Origin: Vallitalea maricola
GTDB taxonomy: Bacteria > Bacillota > Clostridia > Lachnospirales > Vallitaleaceae
Direction: 5' to 3'
Length of the DNA: 64,000 nt
Assembly: GCF_036985595.1 (NCBI RefSeq)
Contig: NZ_BTPU01000050.1
Location: 33,061-97,060 of the forward strand
The position numbers were made by a program, and so were the translations under genes. Each line of letters begins with the position of its first letter. Positions within the stretch are counted from its first letter, which is position 1. Under the pieces are notes generated by a model, which worked only from the letters and a program-made list of their open reading frames with translations, had not been told where the DNA came from and made no database searches. Below are positions 33,119 through 42,990 of this stretch, in pieces.

Positions 33119-34627
33119 ATGGCTGATAAGAAACTAATTCTAGAGTTAGAGAATATCACTAAGATATTTCCAGGTGTAAAAGCATTAGATAATGTTAAAT
33201 TAGAGATTTATGAAGGAGAAGTACATGCTTTATGCGGAGAAAATGGAGCTGGTAAATCTACTCTAATGAAAATAATATCTGGTGCTCAGGAATATACTTC
33301 TGGTAACATGCGTTATCAAGGTGAAAACGTAAAATTTTCTTCTACTAAAGAAGCACAAGAATTAGGTATATCCATGATTTACCAAGAATTCAATCTTATA
33401 CCTCATCTAACTGTAGCTGAAAATATTTTTCTTGGAAGGTATCCTGTAAGTAAAAGAGGCATTATTGATTGGAAAAAAATGAACCAAGATGCCAAAGATC
33501 TGATTGCAAAAGTAGGAATGAATATAAGTCCTAAAAAACTTGTAAAAGATTTATCTGTAGCAGAAGCCCAGATGATTGAGATATCCAAATGTCTGTCTAT
33601 AAATTCAAAAGTTATCATAATGGACGAGCCAACGGCTGCATTGACAGATGAAGAAATAGAATGTTTATTTGATATAGTTGAAAATCTAAAAAAAGAGAAT
33701 ATAGCAATTATTTATATCTCACATAGAATGAATGAAATATTCCGAATAACAGACAGAGTCACCATTTTTAGAGATGGAAAATTCATAAAAAGTATGTTGA
33801 CAAAAGATACTGACCATGATGAAATAGTCCGTTTGATGGTCGGTAGCGATTTAACAAACCTATATCCTAAGAGGGATTATGTAAGATCAAAAGAAGTGGT
33901 ATTTGAAGCAAAAAATATTGTATATAAAAATAGTATAAAAGATGTTTCATTCAAATTGTACAAAGGTGAAATCTTAGGAATAGCTGGATTATTAGGATCA
34001 GGCAATATATTACTATCAAAACTTCTAGCAGGATATTATGGAGACTATGATGGTGAAGTCTTGATAAAAGGTAAAAAAACTAAGATAAAAAATCCTGCAC
34101 AAGCTCTTTCAAAAGGGATATTTGTTGTATCAGATGACAGAAAGAATGAAGGATTGGTCTTAGTAAGAAATGTAAAAGAAAACATTTCACTGGCTTCATT
34201 AAAATCTATAATGTCAAATGGACTCTTATCTGACAAAAAAGATATGGAGATGTCCAAAAAAGAGATTGACAAATTAAATATAAAAGTTTCTTCACCACAT
34301 CAGATTGTAGGTAATCTTAGCGGGGGTAATCAGCAAAAAGTAGTATTTGGAAAAATGCTTGAAACCAACCCAGAGATAATATTCTTGAATGAACCTACAA
34401 GAGGTATTGACATTGGAGCGAAAGCAGAAATATATAATATAATGCATGAACTTACTAAACAAGGAATCAGTATTGTTCTGATTACATCCGATCTACCTGA
34501 ACTAATAGGAATGAGTGATAGAGGATTGGTTATGCGAGAAGGTGAAGTAGCAGCTTCCATTAGTAAGGATAAATTAACACAAGAAAATGTATTATCATAT
34601 GCAGCTGGAGCAGGAGGGGTTGAATAA
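33119..34627 (+). CDS. rbsA: Ribose ABC transporter, duplicated ATPase
   Basis: At 502 residues, it has two ABC halves. Half 1 has 'GENGAGKSTLMKI', the signature region 'LSVAEAQMIEI' and 'IIMDEPTAALT'. Half 2 has a degenerate P-loop 'GLLGSGNILL', 'LSGGNQQKVVFGK' and 'IIFLNEPTRGIDIGAK'. This asymmetry is normal for RbsA/MglA. I start at ATG 33119, after the RBS aaagggg; the ATG at 33101 lies ahead of that RBS. It is followed by rbsC with a 1-nt gap. Confidence 0.94.
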   Translation: MADKKLILELENITKIFPGVKALDNVKLEIYEGEVHALCGENGAGKSTLMKIISGAQEYTSGNMRYQGENVKFSSTKEAQELGISMIYQEFNLIPHLTVAENIFLGRYPVSKRGIIDWKKMNQDAKDLIAKVGMNISPKKLVKDLSVAEAQMIEISKCLSINSKVIIMDEPTAALTDEEIECLFDIVENLKKENIAIIYISHRMNEIFRITDRVTIFRDGKFIKSMLTKDTDHDEIVRLMVGSDLTNLYPKRDYVRSKEVVFEAKNIVYKNSIKDVSFKLYKGEILGIAGLLGSGNILLSKLLAGYYGDYDGEVLIKGKKTKIKNPAQALSKGIFVVSDDRKNEGLVLVRNVKENISLASLKSIMSNGLLSDKKDMEMSKKEIDKLNIKVSSPHQIVGNLSGGNQQKVVFGKMLETNPEIIFLNEPTRGIDIGAKAEIYNIMHELTKQGISIVLITSDLPELIGMSDRGLVMREGEVAASISKDKLTQENVLSYAAGAGGVE

Positions 34628-34628
34628 A

Positions 34629-35588
34629 ATGAATATGAAAAAAATAGGATTGAAGTTATTAACGAAATATAGAACGGTATCAGTATTGGTCTTGATATTA
34701 ATAATTGCAACATGTTTATCTAATTCATTTCTGACATTTAATAACTTGTTGAATATAATAAGACAAGTTTCTATCATTGCAATTATTGCATCAGGTATGA
34801 CTTTTGTAATACTGACAGGTGGTATTGATTTATCTGTAGGTTCAATAGTGGCAATATCTGGAGCATTATCAGCATATACGCTGTTAAATACTAACAGTGT
34901 AGTATTAGCTATTATTGTTGCCTTAATAGTAGGAAGTATATGTGGTGCATTTAATGGAATCATAATTACTAAAGGTAATTTACCTCCATTTATAGCAACA
35001 TTGGCAGTTATGACTTTTGTGAGAGGGTTCGTATTAGTATTCACTAATGGTTCTCCTATAGCGGCAAGAATGAAAGCTTACAATTTTATAGGTAAGGGCT
35101 ATCTATTCGGTATACCTTTTCCAATTATTATATTGATAGTTGTATTCGCAATTGGGTTTTTTATACTTAAATATACTGCTTTTGGAAGAAGTGTATTTAG
35201 TATAGGTGGTAACAGAGAAGCCACTAGATTATCTGGTATCAATGTCAAAAGAGTGGAAACATTAGTATATACAATAAGTGGATTATTGGCAGGTTTAACT
35301 GGATTGATATTAACTGCTAGATTAGGTTCTGCACAGCCAACAGCTGGTAAAGGTTATGAACTAGATGCAATAGCAGCAGTAATCTTGGGTGGAACTAGTC
35401 TTTCAGGTGGACAAGGAGCAATTATTCCTACTGTTTTTGGAGCATTGATTTTAGGGGTACTTGATAACATATTGGTATTGATTGATGTGAATCCATTTGC
35501 ATCAGACATAGTTAAAGGATTTGTTATTTTACTGGCTGTTCTTGCAGACAGTAAATTTAAATCAGTTTCATCAAAATTAGATGAATAA
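34629..35588 (+). CDS. rbsC: Ribose ABC transporter permease
   Basis: At 319 residues with about 8-10 membrane helices, it has the BPD_transp_2 signature ('VILTGGIDLSVGSIVAISGA', 'GNREATRLSGINVKRVETLVYTISGLLAGLTG', 'AIAAVILGGTSLSGGQG'). I start at ATG 34629 just after the rbsA stop; ggagggg lies 11-17 nt upstream. It forms the channel with RbsA and RbsB. Confidence 0.93.
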   Translation: MNMKKIGLKLLTKYRTVSVLVLILIIATCLSNSFLTFNNLLNIIRQVSIIAIIASGMTFVILTGGIDLSVGSIVAISGALSAYTLLNTNSVVLAIIVALIVGSICGAFNGIIITKGNLPPFIATLAVMTFVRGFVLVFTNGSPIAARMKAYNFIGKGYLFGIPFPIIILIVVFAIGFFILKYTAFGRSVFSIGGNREATRLSGINVKRVETLVYTISGLLAGLTGLILTARLGSAQPTAGKGYELDAIAAVILGGTSLSGGQGAIIPTVFGALILGVLDNILVLIDVNPFASDIVKGFVILLAVLADSKFKSVSSKLDE

Positions 35589-35612
35589 TAAAACTTTAAG
35601 GAGGATATTAAA

Positions 35613-36584
35613 ATGAAAAAATTTTTAGCAGGTATTTTAGTTTTAACTCTTATGTTTTCGGTAGTAGGTTGTGGACAAAAAGCAAATGATGCTAGTAAAG
35701 AGGATGACAATTCAAAAGATGCTGAAACAAAACAAGTCAAGATTGGTTTATCTATGAATACCTTGAACAATCCATTCTTTGTAGACGTTTCAAATGGTGC
35801 TAAAAAAGGTGCAAAAGATAACGACGTTGAATTATTCGTTACAGATGCTCAGAATCAGCCAAGTAAACAACAAACAGATGTAGAGAATCTATTACAAAAA
35901 GATTTGGATTTACTAATCATAGATCCATGTGATAGTGATGCTATAGTAGCCGCAATTGAAACAGCTAATGAAAAAGATGTACCTGTCATAACAATTGATA
36001 GAGCTGCAAAAGGCGGAGAAGTTGTTGCACATATGGGATTCAATGCAATTCATTCAGGAAATATTGCAGGAGAATACTTAGCTGATGTGCTTAATGGAAA
36101 AGGTAAAATAGTTGAGATTATGGGTATTATGGGTACTAATGTTGCTCAGGACAGAAGTAAAGGTTTCAATGAAATAGTTGATAAGACAGAAGGTTTTGAA
36201 GTTGTTGCTACTCAAAGTGCTAATTTTGATAGAGCTGAAGCAATGAAAGTTATGGAAAACATTCTACAAGCCAATGCTGAGATTGATGGAGTATACGCAG
36301 CTAATGATGAAATGGCTTTAGGTGCTCTAGAAGCTATTGAAGCAGCTGGAAGATTAGATGAAATAGTTTTAATTGGTTGTGACGCTATTGATCCATCATT
36401 AGAAGCTATCAGAGGAGACAAACTAGAAGCAACAATCGCTGAACCACCTTTCTTTTTAGGAAAAAATGCAGTATTAATGGGATTAGATTATATAAACGGT
36501 AAAGAAATAGAGAAAAACATCATATTAGATTCAACATTAGTAACTAAAGATAATGTTGATGATATAGTAACTAAAGAAGAATAA
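35613..36584 (+). CDS. rbsB: Ribose-binding lipoprotein
   Basis: A lipoprotein signal ends in 'SVVGCGQ' (Cys at about 20). The mature part is a periplasmic-binding-protein fold ('KIGLSMNTLNNPFFVDVSNGAKKGAKDNDVELFVTDAQNQPSKQQTDVENLL', 'VPVITIDRAAKGGEVVAHMG', 'DGVYAANDEMALGALEA'). Residues of the RbsB sugar pocket (NPFF, D-R, N-D) are visible. An aaggagg RBS precedes it. It delivers ribose to RbsC. Confidence 0.93.
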   Translation: MKKFLAGILVLTLMFSVVGCGQKANDASKEDDNSKDAETKQVKIGLSMNTLNNPFFVDVSNGAKKGAKDNDVELFVTDAQNQPSKQQTDVENLLQKDLDLLIIDPCDSDAIVAAIETANEKDVPVITIDRAAKGGEVVAHMGFNAIHSGNIAGEYLADVLNGKGKIVEIMGIMGTNVAQDRSKGFNEIVDKTEGFEVVATQSANFDRAEAMKVMENILQANAEIDGVYAANDEMALGALEAIEAAGRLDEIVLIGCDAIDPSLEAIRGDKLEATIAEPPFFLGKNAVLMGLDYINGKEIEKNIILDSTLVTKDNVDDIVTKEE

Positions 36585-36644
36585 TAATCAAAGATTAAAA
36601 GTACTTGGGTATATTAATGAATCTAGTACTAAAAGGAGATTACA

Positions 36645-37292
36645 ATGAATTTATCAAAATATATAGACCATACAATATTAAAACCAGATGCCTGTGAAGA
36701 AGATGTCAAAAGAATATGTGATGAAGCTAAAAAATATAATTTTGCTTCTGTATGTATTAATCCATCTTATGTAAAATATGTGGCAGAATCATTAAAAGAA
36801 ACAGATGTCATGACTTGTACAGTAATAGGTTTTCCTCTAGGAGCAACGCCAAAAGAAGTAAAAGCCTTTGAAACTGTGAATGCCATAGAAAATGGTGCAG
36901 ATGAAGTAGATATGGTTATAAACATAGGTTACTTAAAAAGCAAGAAATATAAAGAAGTAGAAGAAGACATTGAAGCTGTAGTCAATGCAGCTAAAGGAAA
37001 AGCTCATGTAAAAGTTATCATTGAGACATGTCTTCTAACAGATGATGAGAAAGTAAAAGCTTGTGAATTATCTGTGAAAGCTGGAGCAGATTTTGTTAAA
37101 ACTTCCACTGGATTCAGCACAGGCGGTGCTACACTTGAAGATGTCAGATTGATGAAAGAAACTGTAGGCGATAAAGCGAAAGTAAAAGCATCAGGTGGAG
37201 TAAGAGATTATGAAACTGCTGTAGCCATGATTGAAGCAGGAGCTGACAGAATCGGTACAAGTTCTGGAGTAGCCTTTGTAAGTGAAAAGTAA
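36645..37292 (+). CDS. deoC: Deoxyribose-phosphate aldolase
   Basis: It cleaves 2-deoxyribose 5-phosphate to acetaldehyde and glyceraldehyde 3-phosphate. Key parts are 'YIDHTILKPDA', 'EVDMVINIGYLKS', 'VKVIIETCLLTD', the Schiff-base Lys in 'FVKTSTGFSTGGAT' and 'KVKASGGVRDYETA'. At 215 residues it has the family length. As the last gene of the ribose operon it suggests that the operon also handles deoxyribose or nucleoside sugars. Confidence 0.95.
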   Translation: MNLSKYIDHTILKPDACEEDVKRICDEAKKYNFASVCINPSYVKYVAESLKETDVMTCTVIGFPLGATPKEVKAFETVNAIENGADEVDMVINIGYLKSKKYKEVEEDIEAVVNAAKGKAHVKVIIETCLLTDDEKVKACELSVKAGADFVKTSTGFSTGGATLEDVRLMKETVGDKAKVKASGGVRDYETAVAMIEAGADRIGTSSGVAFVSEK

Positions 37293-37317
37293 ATAAAGTA
37301 TACAAATAAATTAGCTA

Positions 37318-37357
37318 TGAAAAGCTGGTAGGATTTTACATCTTATCAGCTTTTTTC
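37318..37357 (+). terminator. Terminator of the ribose operon
   Basis: AAAGCTG and CAGCTTT pair around 37321-37353 with an imperfect inner extension, followed by TTTTTT. Confidence 0.7.
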
Positions 37358-37493
37358 TATATTTATGCAGATTTTTGTCAGATTTATTATGTTATTTACT
37401 TGATTTTTTATAATGGTTGTTATTATAATAAAGTAAGGTATAAGCTGAAAAATTTATAATATTATGTATAAATATTATGTGAGGAGAATATTA

Positions 37494-39287
37494 GTGAAAA
37501 ATATTGCAGATGGTTTCCATAATATATCAATTAAGAGAAAAATAGTAATACTTGGTCTGATTATGATATTATATCCAATTATACTAGTTATTATATTTGG
37601 TATGTATAACAACGAGAAAATAATAAAAGATCGTTTTGTAAGCTATGTTGAAAATGATGTTATGAATGCTAAGAACAGAATGACTAATGATCTTAATTTT
37701 ATGGAGCAGATTTTTCAAGAAGTTTTTTATAATATTGATGTTTATGATTTGTTTAGGTCTAAGCCAAAAGGGTGTGATAGAAACAATACCATGTTAAACT
37801 ATAGATTTCAAAAAAATATGACTAAATATTTAAACTCTACAATATTTGCAAAACAAGAATTTGATTTGGTAATTATGCAGTTTTTAAGTGATGATAGTGT
37901 CTATTATGCAGCCAAAGAAAAAGGACTTGTTGATATGGGTAAAATCCCAACAGAAGAGTTTAAAAAAGTAATAGAAGATGATAATCAAGTAATTTATTAT
38001 TTTGATAAACAAGATGATGGACCATATATCTACCTCGTACGTTCAATCTATGACATCAATACTTTTGAGAAGATGGGTATTATGTCTTTTAGAATTGATA
38101 ATAATTATCTGCGGGAAATTCTAAGTCATACATATAGAGAACCAGCGGAATCTACATATTTATATACTTTTAATGGTGATAGAGTTGTATATGCAGGAAG
38201 GAATTATAATAATGATATTATTGAAAACAATAAAATATATCTGAAAGAAAAAGGAACATATACACATACAATAAATGGCAATAACTATTATGTCATCGTG
38301 GAAACTATAGAAAACGTTAATCTAAAAATAATTAGTGTCATAACAACAGATATGCTCATAGCAGATACTAGAAAAGTATTTGATTTGATTATAATCCTAT
38401 GTATCATTAGTATGCCTATCTATATCATAATAGCGAATATGATCTATAGTGAAATTATATCACCCTTTAATTTGCTAGTATCTAAGATGAAAGATATTGA
38501 AAAAGGAGAATTAAACACGAGTATAGACATTGTAAGAAAAAATGAAATAGGTTATCTGTATAATTCATTCAACAGTATGGCTAAGAGATTAAAATATCTG
38601 GTGGAATGTGTTTATGAAGAAGAAATAGCTAGAAAAAACGCAGAAATATCAGCATTACAATCACAGATTAATCCGCATTTTCTATATAATACTTTAGAAA
38701 CGATTAACTGGAAGGCACAATTATCAGGTGAGCGGGATATCGCAGAAATGGTCCAGGCACTATCCAAACTTATGGATGCAAATATGAACAGAAAGGGTGA
38801 GAAATTCTCCACTATTGAACAAGAGATAGAATATATGGATAGCTTTCTGTTTCTAATTCAAAAGAGATTTGGTAAAAAAGTTGAATATCATAAAATCATC
38901 GATGAAACAGTATTAAAAGAAAAGTTACCAAAATTAATTATTCAACCCATAGTTGAGAATGCTATAAAACATGGAATTGAGCCTGTAGGCAGAGGTAAAA
39001 TAACAATATATATTACTGAAAAAGATGAAAAATTAATAATAAAAGTAGAAGATAATGGAGCAGGTATAGAAATAGCTAGATTACAATCAATTAACATGGA
39101 GTTGAGTCATAACAAGTATATTGTAGAGGAACAAAAAAATTCCAGGAGTATTGGGCTTAAGAATGTTTATAGAAGATTATTGCTTATATATGGAAAAGAG
39201 GCACAGATTTCCATTGAAAGTATATATACACAAGGTACAATAGTAACCCTTAAGGTTCCAAAAACAGAATGGCTGACAACGAATTAA
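37494..39287 (+). CDS. YesM-type sensor histidine kinase
   Basis: At 597 residues, it has a membrane helix at about 20-42, an extracellular dCache-like domain (45-270), a second helix (about 285-310), HAMP (310-365), a His_kinase domain with phospho-acceptor 'INPHFLYNTLETINW', and HATPase_c with 'PIVENAIKHGIEP', 'DNGAGIEI' and 'SIGLKNVYRRLLLIYG'. The start is GTG 37494 with gaggag 6 nt ahead; an ATG at 37464 lies upstream of that RBS. It pairs with the YesN-like gene 16 nt downstream and likely senses the carbohydrate imported by the next operon. Confidence 0.92.
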   Translation: MKNIADGFHNISIKRKIVILGLIMILYPIILVIIFGMYNNEKIIKDRFVSYVENDVMNAKNRMTNDLNFMEQIFQEVFYNIDVYDLFRSKPKGCDRNNTMLNYRFQKNMTKYLNSTIFAKQEFDLVIMQFLSDDSVYYAAKEKGLVDMGKIPTEEFKKVIEDDNQVIYYFDKQDDGPYIYLVRSIYDINTFEKMGIMSFRIDNNYLREILSHTYREPAESTYLYTFNGDRVVYAGRNYNNDIIENNKIYLKEKGTYTHTINGNNYYVIVETIENVNLKIISVITTDMLIADTRKVFDLIIILCIISMPIYIIIANMIYSEIISPFNLLVSKMKDIEKGELNTSIDIVRKNEIGYLYNSFNSMAKRLKYLVECVYEEEIARKNAEISALQSQINPHFLYNTLETINWKAQLSGERDIAEMVQALSKLMDANMNRKGEKFSTIEQEIEYMDSFLFLIQKRFGKKVEYHKIIDETVLKEKLPKLIIQPIVENAIKHGIEPVGRGKITIYITEKDEKLIIKVEDNGAGIEIARLQSINMELSHNKYIVEEQKNSRSIGLKNVYRRLLLIYGKEAQISIESIYTQGTIVTLKVPKTEWLTTN

Positions 39288-39303
39288 TAAGGAGGAGTTT
39301 TCG

Positions 39304-40110
39304 ATGTATAAAATATTGCTTATTGACGACGAAATAATAATAATTGAAGGATTAAAAAAACTTGTTCCCTGGGATGAAATTGAATGTGAAGTAGTTGGTG
39401 TAGCAGAAGATGGTGAAGAAGGTTTAGAATTAGCCAATGAGTTGAAACCAGATATTATTATTTCTGACATTCAAATGCCTAAATTATCAGGACTGGAAAT
39501 GATTAAGAAAATAAAAGAAAAAAGTAAAGATACCAAATTTATTATTTTAACTGGGTATAGAGAATTTGAATATGCAAGGGAAGCGGTTACCTTAGGTGTT
39601 ACCCAGTTCTTATTAAAACCTACTAACTTAGAAGACATAAAAAATGCCATATTAGAAGCGATTAATATCTTAGATGATGAAAGAACAAAAGTGAAGGACA
39701 TCGAAAATCTAAGAAAAAAGCTGTATAAGTTTAATGCTTTAAGTGATAAGGAAGTAGAAAACAATGATAATGAAGATGATAAAGTCCGATTTTTAACAGG
39801 ACAGGCAATTAAATATATTAAAGAAAATTTTAGTAAAAAATTAGATTTGCAAACAGTAGCCGATCATTTATACATAAGTTCTTGGTATTTGTGTAAAATA
39901 TTGAAGAAAGAAGTAGGTAATAGTTTTGTGGAGCTATTGAATGAAGTTAGAATACAAGGAGCAAAAGAATTATTAACTACGTCTAATTATAAGATATATG
40001 AAATAACAGAAATGGTTGGATATTCTGATACTGCTTATTTTTCTAAGACATTTAAAAAACATGTAGGAATAACACCTAAACAGTATCGAAATAAAAAATG
40101 GAAAAGTTAG
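39304..40110 (+). CDS. YesN-type response regulator with AraC DNA-binding domain
   Basis: It has a receiver domain (1-120: acidic 'LLIDDE', phospho-Asp in 'DIIISDIQMPKLSG', Lys in 'FLLKPTNLED') and a C-terminal AraC double HTH (165-268: 'LQTVADHLYISSWYLCKILKKEVGNSF', 'ITEMVGYSDTAYFSKTFKKHVGITPKQYR'). The RBS aaggagg is typical. At 268 residues it is on the short side. It presumably activates the solute-binding protein gene 470 nt downstream. Confidence 0.92.
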   Translation: MYKILLIDDEIIIIEGLKKLVPWDEIECEVVGVAEDGEEGLELANELKPDIIISDIQMPKLSGLEMIKKIKEKSKDTKFIILTGYREFEYAREAVTLGVTQFLLKPTNLEDIKNAILEAINILDDERTKVKDIENLRKKLYKFNALSDKEVENNDNEDDKVRFLTGQAIKYIKENFSKKLDLQTVADHLYISSWYLCKILKKEVGNSFVELLNEVRIQGAKELLTTSNYKIYEITEMVGYSDTAYFSKTFKKHVGITPKQYRNKKWKS

Positions 40111-40579
40111 TTATAAGCGATATATTTCTAAATAAATAAAATATAATTTTTATTATAATTGTCTATTATAGACGCCTTATTATGTATAATTAATAGGTAT
40201 TAAACAATTAGTAAGATATATATATTGATTATTGAACAAAATTATACAGTAAAGTGCAAGAATGACTTATAGTAATTGTACAATATGCATGGTATTATAT
40301 GGGTGTAATAAAAATATTGATTTAGGTAGTTGCAAATATAATTTAAAAAATGAATAGCTTTAACTTAAAAAATAGGAAAATTTTAACAAAAAGAAGACAA
40401 GCTGTGAAAATTAAATTAAATAAATCACACCTTACAAATAAGTTATTCATAATACAAAAGATGTCATAAGTCTACAAACTTGACAGTTAATCATTTTACT
40501 CTATTAGAAAGACTTATTTCGATTATTTTAATTATTCTGCAATTAACTAAAAACATTAATTTTAGGGAGGAGTTTTTAG
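40111..40579 (+). promoter_or_regulatory. 469-bp regulatory gap before the sugar importer genes
   Basis: No gene is seen. A TTGACA at 40480-40485 with TATTAG at 40502-40507 (16-nt spacer) is the best promoter guess. The gap before it is AT-rich and long enough to hold YesN-type activator sites, but I cannot define one. A strong RBS agggaggag ends the region. Confidence 0.4.
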
Positions 40580-41971
40580 ATGAAAAAGATTTCAAAACTT
40601 ATTTCAGTTTTAATGGTTTTAACATTAGTATGTGGACTATTTATTGGATGTGGTACCAAAAAAGGAGAACCAGCTGGTGTTGATAATTCAAAGCAAAATA
40701 CTGAAAATGAATCTGAAAAAGAATCTAACAATAACAATGCAGAAAATAATGAAAGTGAACCTGCTAAAAAGGTTGAATTAAAGACTGAGACTATGTTTGG
40801 TGGAACTGATCCTTGTACAAAAAGTTACGAGGCTTTCTTAAAAAAATTCATGAACGAACATAAAAATATTACAATTAAAGATGATTCCATGACATCTGTT
40901 GGTGATGAGTATAGGACTAAAGTAAAAACTGATTTTGCAACAGGTAATGAACCTGACATCTGCTATTTCTATAGCTTAGCTGATGCAGATGGTATTATTA
41001 ATTCAGGAAAAGTAGTAACTTATCAAGAAATCTGGGAAGAATATCCTGATATAGCAAGCGATGTTCAAGAAATAGCTAAACAATCTGTAGCCAAAAACGA
41101 TGGAAACATTTATTCAATACCAATAAGTGGTTTTTATGAAGGATTATTCTGTAACAAAGCTTTATTTGATAAATATAATCTTGATTTACCAACTGATTGG
41201 GATAAGTTATTAAAAGCGATAGAAACATTTAAAGAAAAAGATATTATACCAATTGCAGCTCCTGTTGGACAATCACATTATTTGTGTGAGTTCTTTACTA
41301 TAGCATTTGGTACAAAAGAACACAAAGCTCTTTTTTCAGAAGGTGTTCAAGACTCTTACATTCAAGGCTTAAATGAAATTAAAAATTTCTACAATATGGG
41401 TGCATTTCCAAAGTCAGCTATAACTATGCAAATAGAAGAAGCTCAAAATTTATTTAAGTTAGAAAAAGCAGCAATGACTTTTGATGGATCATGGTTTAAT
41501 GGACATTTTAAGGATGAATTTGAACATTTACAAGATAAAGTAGTAATCTTACCAATGCCTGCAAAAAATGACAAAAAAGGACCAAAAGATATAATTGGTG
41601 GTTATTCAACTGGTTTCTTTGTAAGTAGAAGAGCTTGGGATGATAAAGATAAAAGACCAGCTGTAGCACAATTCCTTAAAGAAATACTTAGTTATGAAAC
41701 GCTTTCACAATTTGCAAAAGATAATGGTGGTATTCCAGTAGTTGGTGAAATAGAAATTGCTGAAGATTTACCTTCATGTAATAAAAGCGGACTACAAATG
41801 TTTGTTGATGCAACTGCTATTAATATGCCTTTTGCTGATCAGATTAAACCTGAAGCATTCAACCATATTTGGAAAGATGGTGTTCCATATATTGTAGCTG
41901 GAGAAAAGACAGCTGAAGAAGTTCTTAATAAAGCTATGGAAATCCAAAATAGTGCAGAAAATAGTAACTAA
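40580..41971 (+). CDS. Carbohydrate ABC transporter substrate-binding lipoprotein
   Basis: A lipoprotein signal ends at 'GLFIGCGTKK' (Cys at about 24), followed by a Glu/Asn-rich linker and an SBP_bac_1 fold ('TKSYEAFLKKFMNEHKNITIKDDSM', 'YRTKVKTDFATGNEPDICYFY', 'KNDGNIYSIPISGFYEGLFCNKALFDKYNLDLPTDWDKLLKAI', 'AAMTFDGSWF'). At 463 residues it fits family 1 oligosaccharide binders. It is separated from its permeases by a 16-bp intercistronic hairpin. Confidence 0.92.
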   Translation: MKKISKLISVLMVLTLVCGLFIGCGTKKGEPAGVDNSKQNTENESEKESNNNNAENNESEPAKKVELKTETMFGGTDPCTKSYEAFLKKFMNEHKNITIKDDSMTSVGDEYRTKVKTDFATGNEPDICYFYSLADADGIINSGKVVTYQEIWEEYPDIASDVQEIAKQSVAKNDGNIYSIPISGFYEGLFCNKALFDKYNLDLPTDWDKLLKAIETFKEKDIIPIAAPVGQSHYLCEFFTIAFGTKEHKALFSEGVQDSYIQGLNEIKNFYNMGAFPKSAITMQIEEAQNLFKLEKAAMTFDGSWFNGHFKDEFEHLQDKVVILPMPAKNDKKGPKDIIGGYSTGFFVSRRAWDDKDKRPAVAQFLKEILSYETLSQFAKDNGGIPVVGEIEIAEDLPSCNKSGLQMFVDATAINMPFADQIKPEAFNHIWKDGVPYIVAGEKTAEEVLNKAMEIQNSAENSN

Positions 41972-42019
41972 TTAAATATGATACTTATAATTTGAGAACA
42001 AGTGGATATTTAGGAAAAA

Positions 42020-42060
42020 TTAGAATAACAGTTGATAAGTAAATTCAACTGTTATTCTAA
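42020..42060 (+). promoter_or_regulatory. Intercistronic 16-bp hairpin after the binding-protein gene
   Basis: TTAGAATAACAGTTGA (42020-42035) and TCAACTGTTATTCTAA (42045-42060) pair perfectly around a 9-nt loop. No T-run follows. Such stems protect the upstream mRNA and lower expression of the downstream permeases. Confidence 0.7.
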
Positions 42061-42102
42061 TATAAGGCTTGTTTTATAAATAGTCGAAAGGAGTGGAAAA
42101 AA

Positions 42103-42969
42103 GTGAGCGTATTTAAAAATAAAAAAGTCATTTTTTTATTTCTATTTCCTGCTTTAGTATTTATTATAGTTTTTTTACATTATCCGCTAGTAATGAGTAT
42201 AGCAAAAAGTTTTACTAGATGGGATGGATATTTTAACACCAATTTTATTGGTTTAGCTAATTATAGGGAATTATTAAAAGATAGATCTATAATGCAATCT
42301 CTACAACATACATTAAAATTAATGATATATGTTATTATATTTGAGGTTGGTTTTGGCTTGCTATTAGCTCTTTTTGTGGATTCAGTAAAAAAAGGAGCAC
42401 AATTTTTTAGAACAGTATACTTCTTTCCTATTGTAATTTCAGGTGCTGCCATAGGGATGTTGTTCACTTTAATATTTCAATATTATGGAGGACTTCTAAA
42501 TGGTATTATAGGAAAATTCGGTGCTGCGCCTATTGAATGGGTAACTAAGAGTAGCGCTATGAATATTGTATCCATACCAACAGTATGGCAATATGTAGGA
42601 TTTTATTTTGTCATTATGTTAACTGCCATCAATAATGTGCCTGAAGATATATATGAATCAGCATATTTAGATGGAATAACAGGTATTACTAAAACATTTT
42701 ATATAACAATTCCTATGATAGCTGATGTAATAAAAGTCTGTTTAGTACTGGCTATTACCGGTGTGCTAAAAGTATTTGATATAGTTCAGATAATGTATGA
42801 AGGGGGACCATTAGGTTCAACAGAAGTTCTTGGTACATATATGTATAGAAAAGCATTTACAGATGAGAGATTTGGATATGCTTGTGCTATTTCAGTATTA
42901 ATTGTTATTCTTGGTATAATATTATCAGTTATAGTTAACAAGATATTTAAAACTCATAATGAATATTAA
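42103..42969 (+). CDS. Carbohydrate ABC transporter permease 1
   Basis: At 288 residues with six membrane helices, it has the family start 'LFPALVFIIVFLHYPLVMSIAKSFTRWDGYF...FIGLANYRELL' and the cytoplasmic EAA loop 'EDIYESAYLDGITGITKTFYITIPMI'. The start codon is GTG 42103 with gaaaggag upstream. It pairs with the next permease, 21 nt downstream. No ATPase gene is present, so a shared MsmX-like ATPase elsewhere in the genome is likely. Confidence 0.92.
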   Translation: MSVFKNKKVIFLFLFPALVFIIVFLHYPLVMSIAKSFTRWDGYFNTNFIGLANYRELLKDRSIMQSLQHTLKLMIYVIIFEVGFGLLLALFVDSVKKGAQFFRTVYFFPIVISGAAIGMLFTLIFQYYGGLLNGIIGKFGAAPIEWVTKSSAMNIVSIPTVWQYVGFYFVIMLTAINNVPEDIYESAYLDGITGITKTFYITIPMIADVIKVCLVLAITGVLKVFDIVQIMYEGGPLGSTEVLGTYMYRKAFTDERFGYACAISVLIVILGIILSVIVNKIFKTHNEY

Positions 42970-42990
42970 ATCATCAGATTGGAGGATATT

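Noticed and set aside
34595..35044. Long minus-strand reading frames inside rbsC, rbsB, LanB and other genes
   Set aside because: They mirror codon use of the real gene on the other strand, lack ribosome binding sites and show no family motifs.
40480..40683. A small gene overlapping the start of the solute-binding protein gene
   Set aside because: It has no RBS, overlaps the signal peptide of the real gene in another frame, and has no recognisable features.
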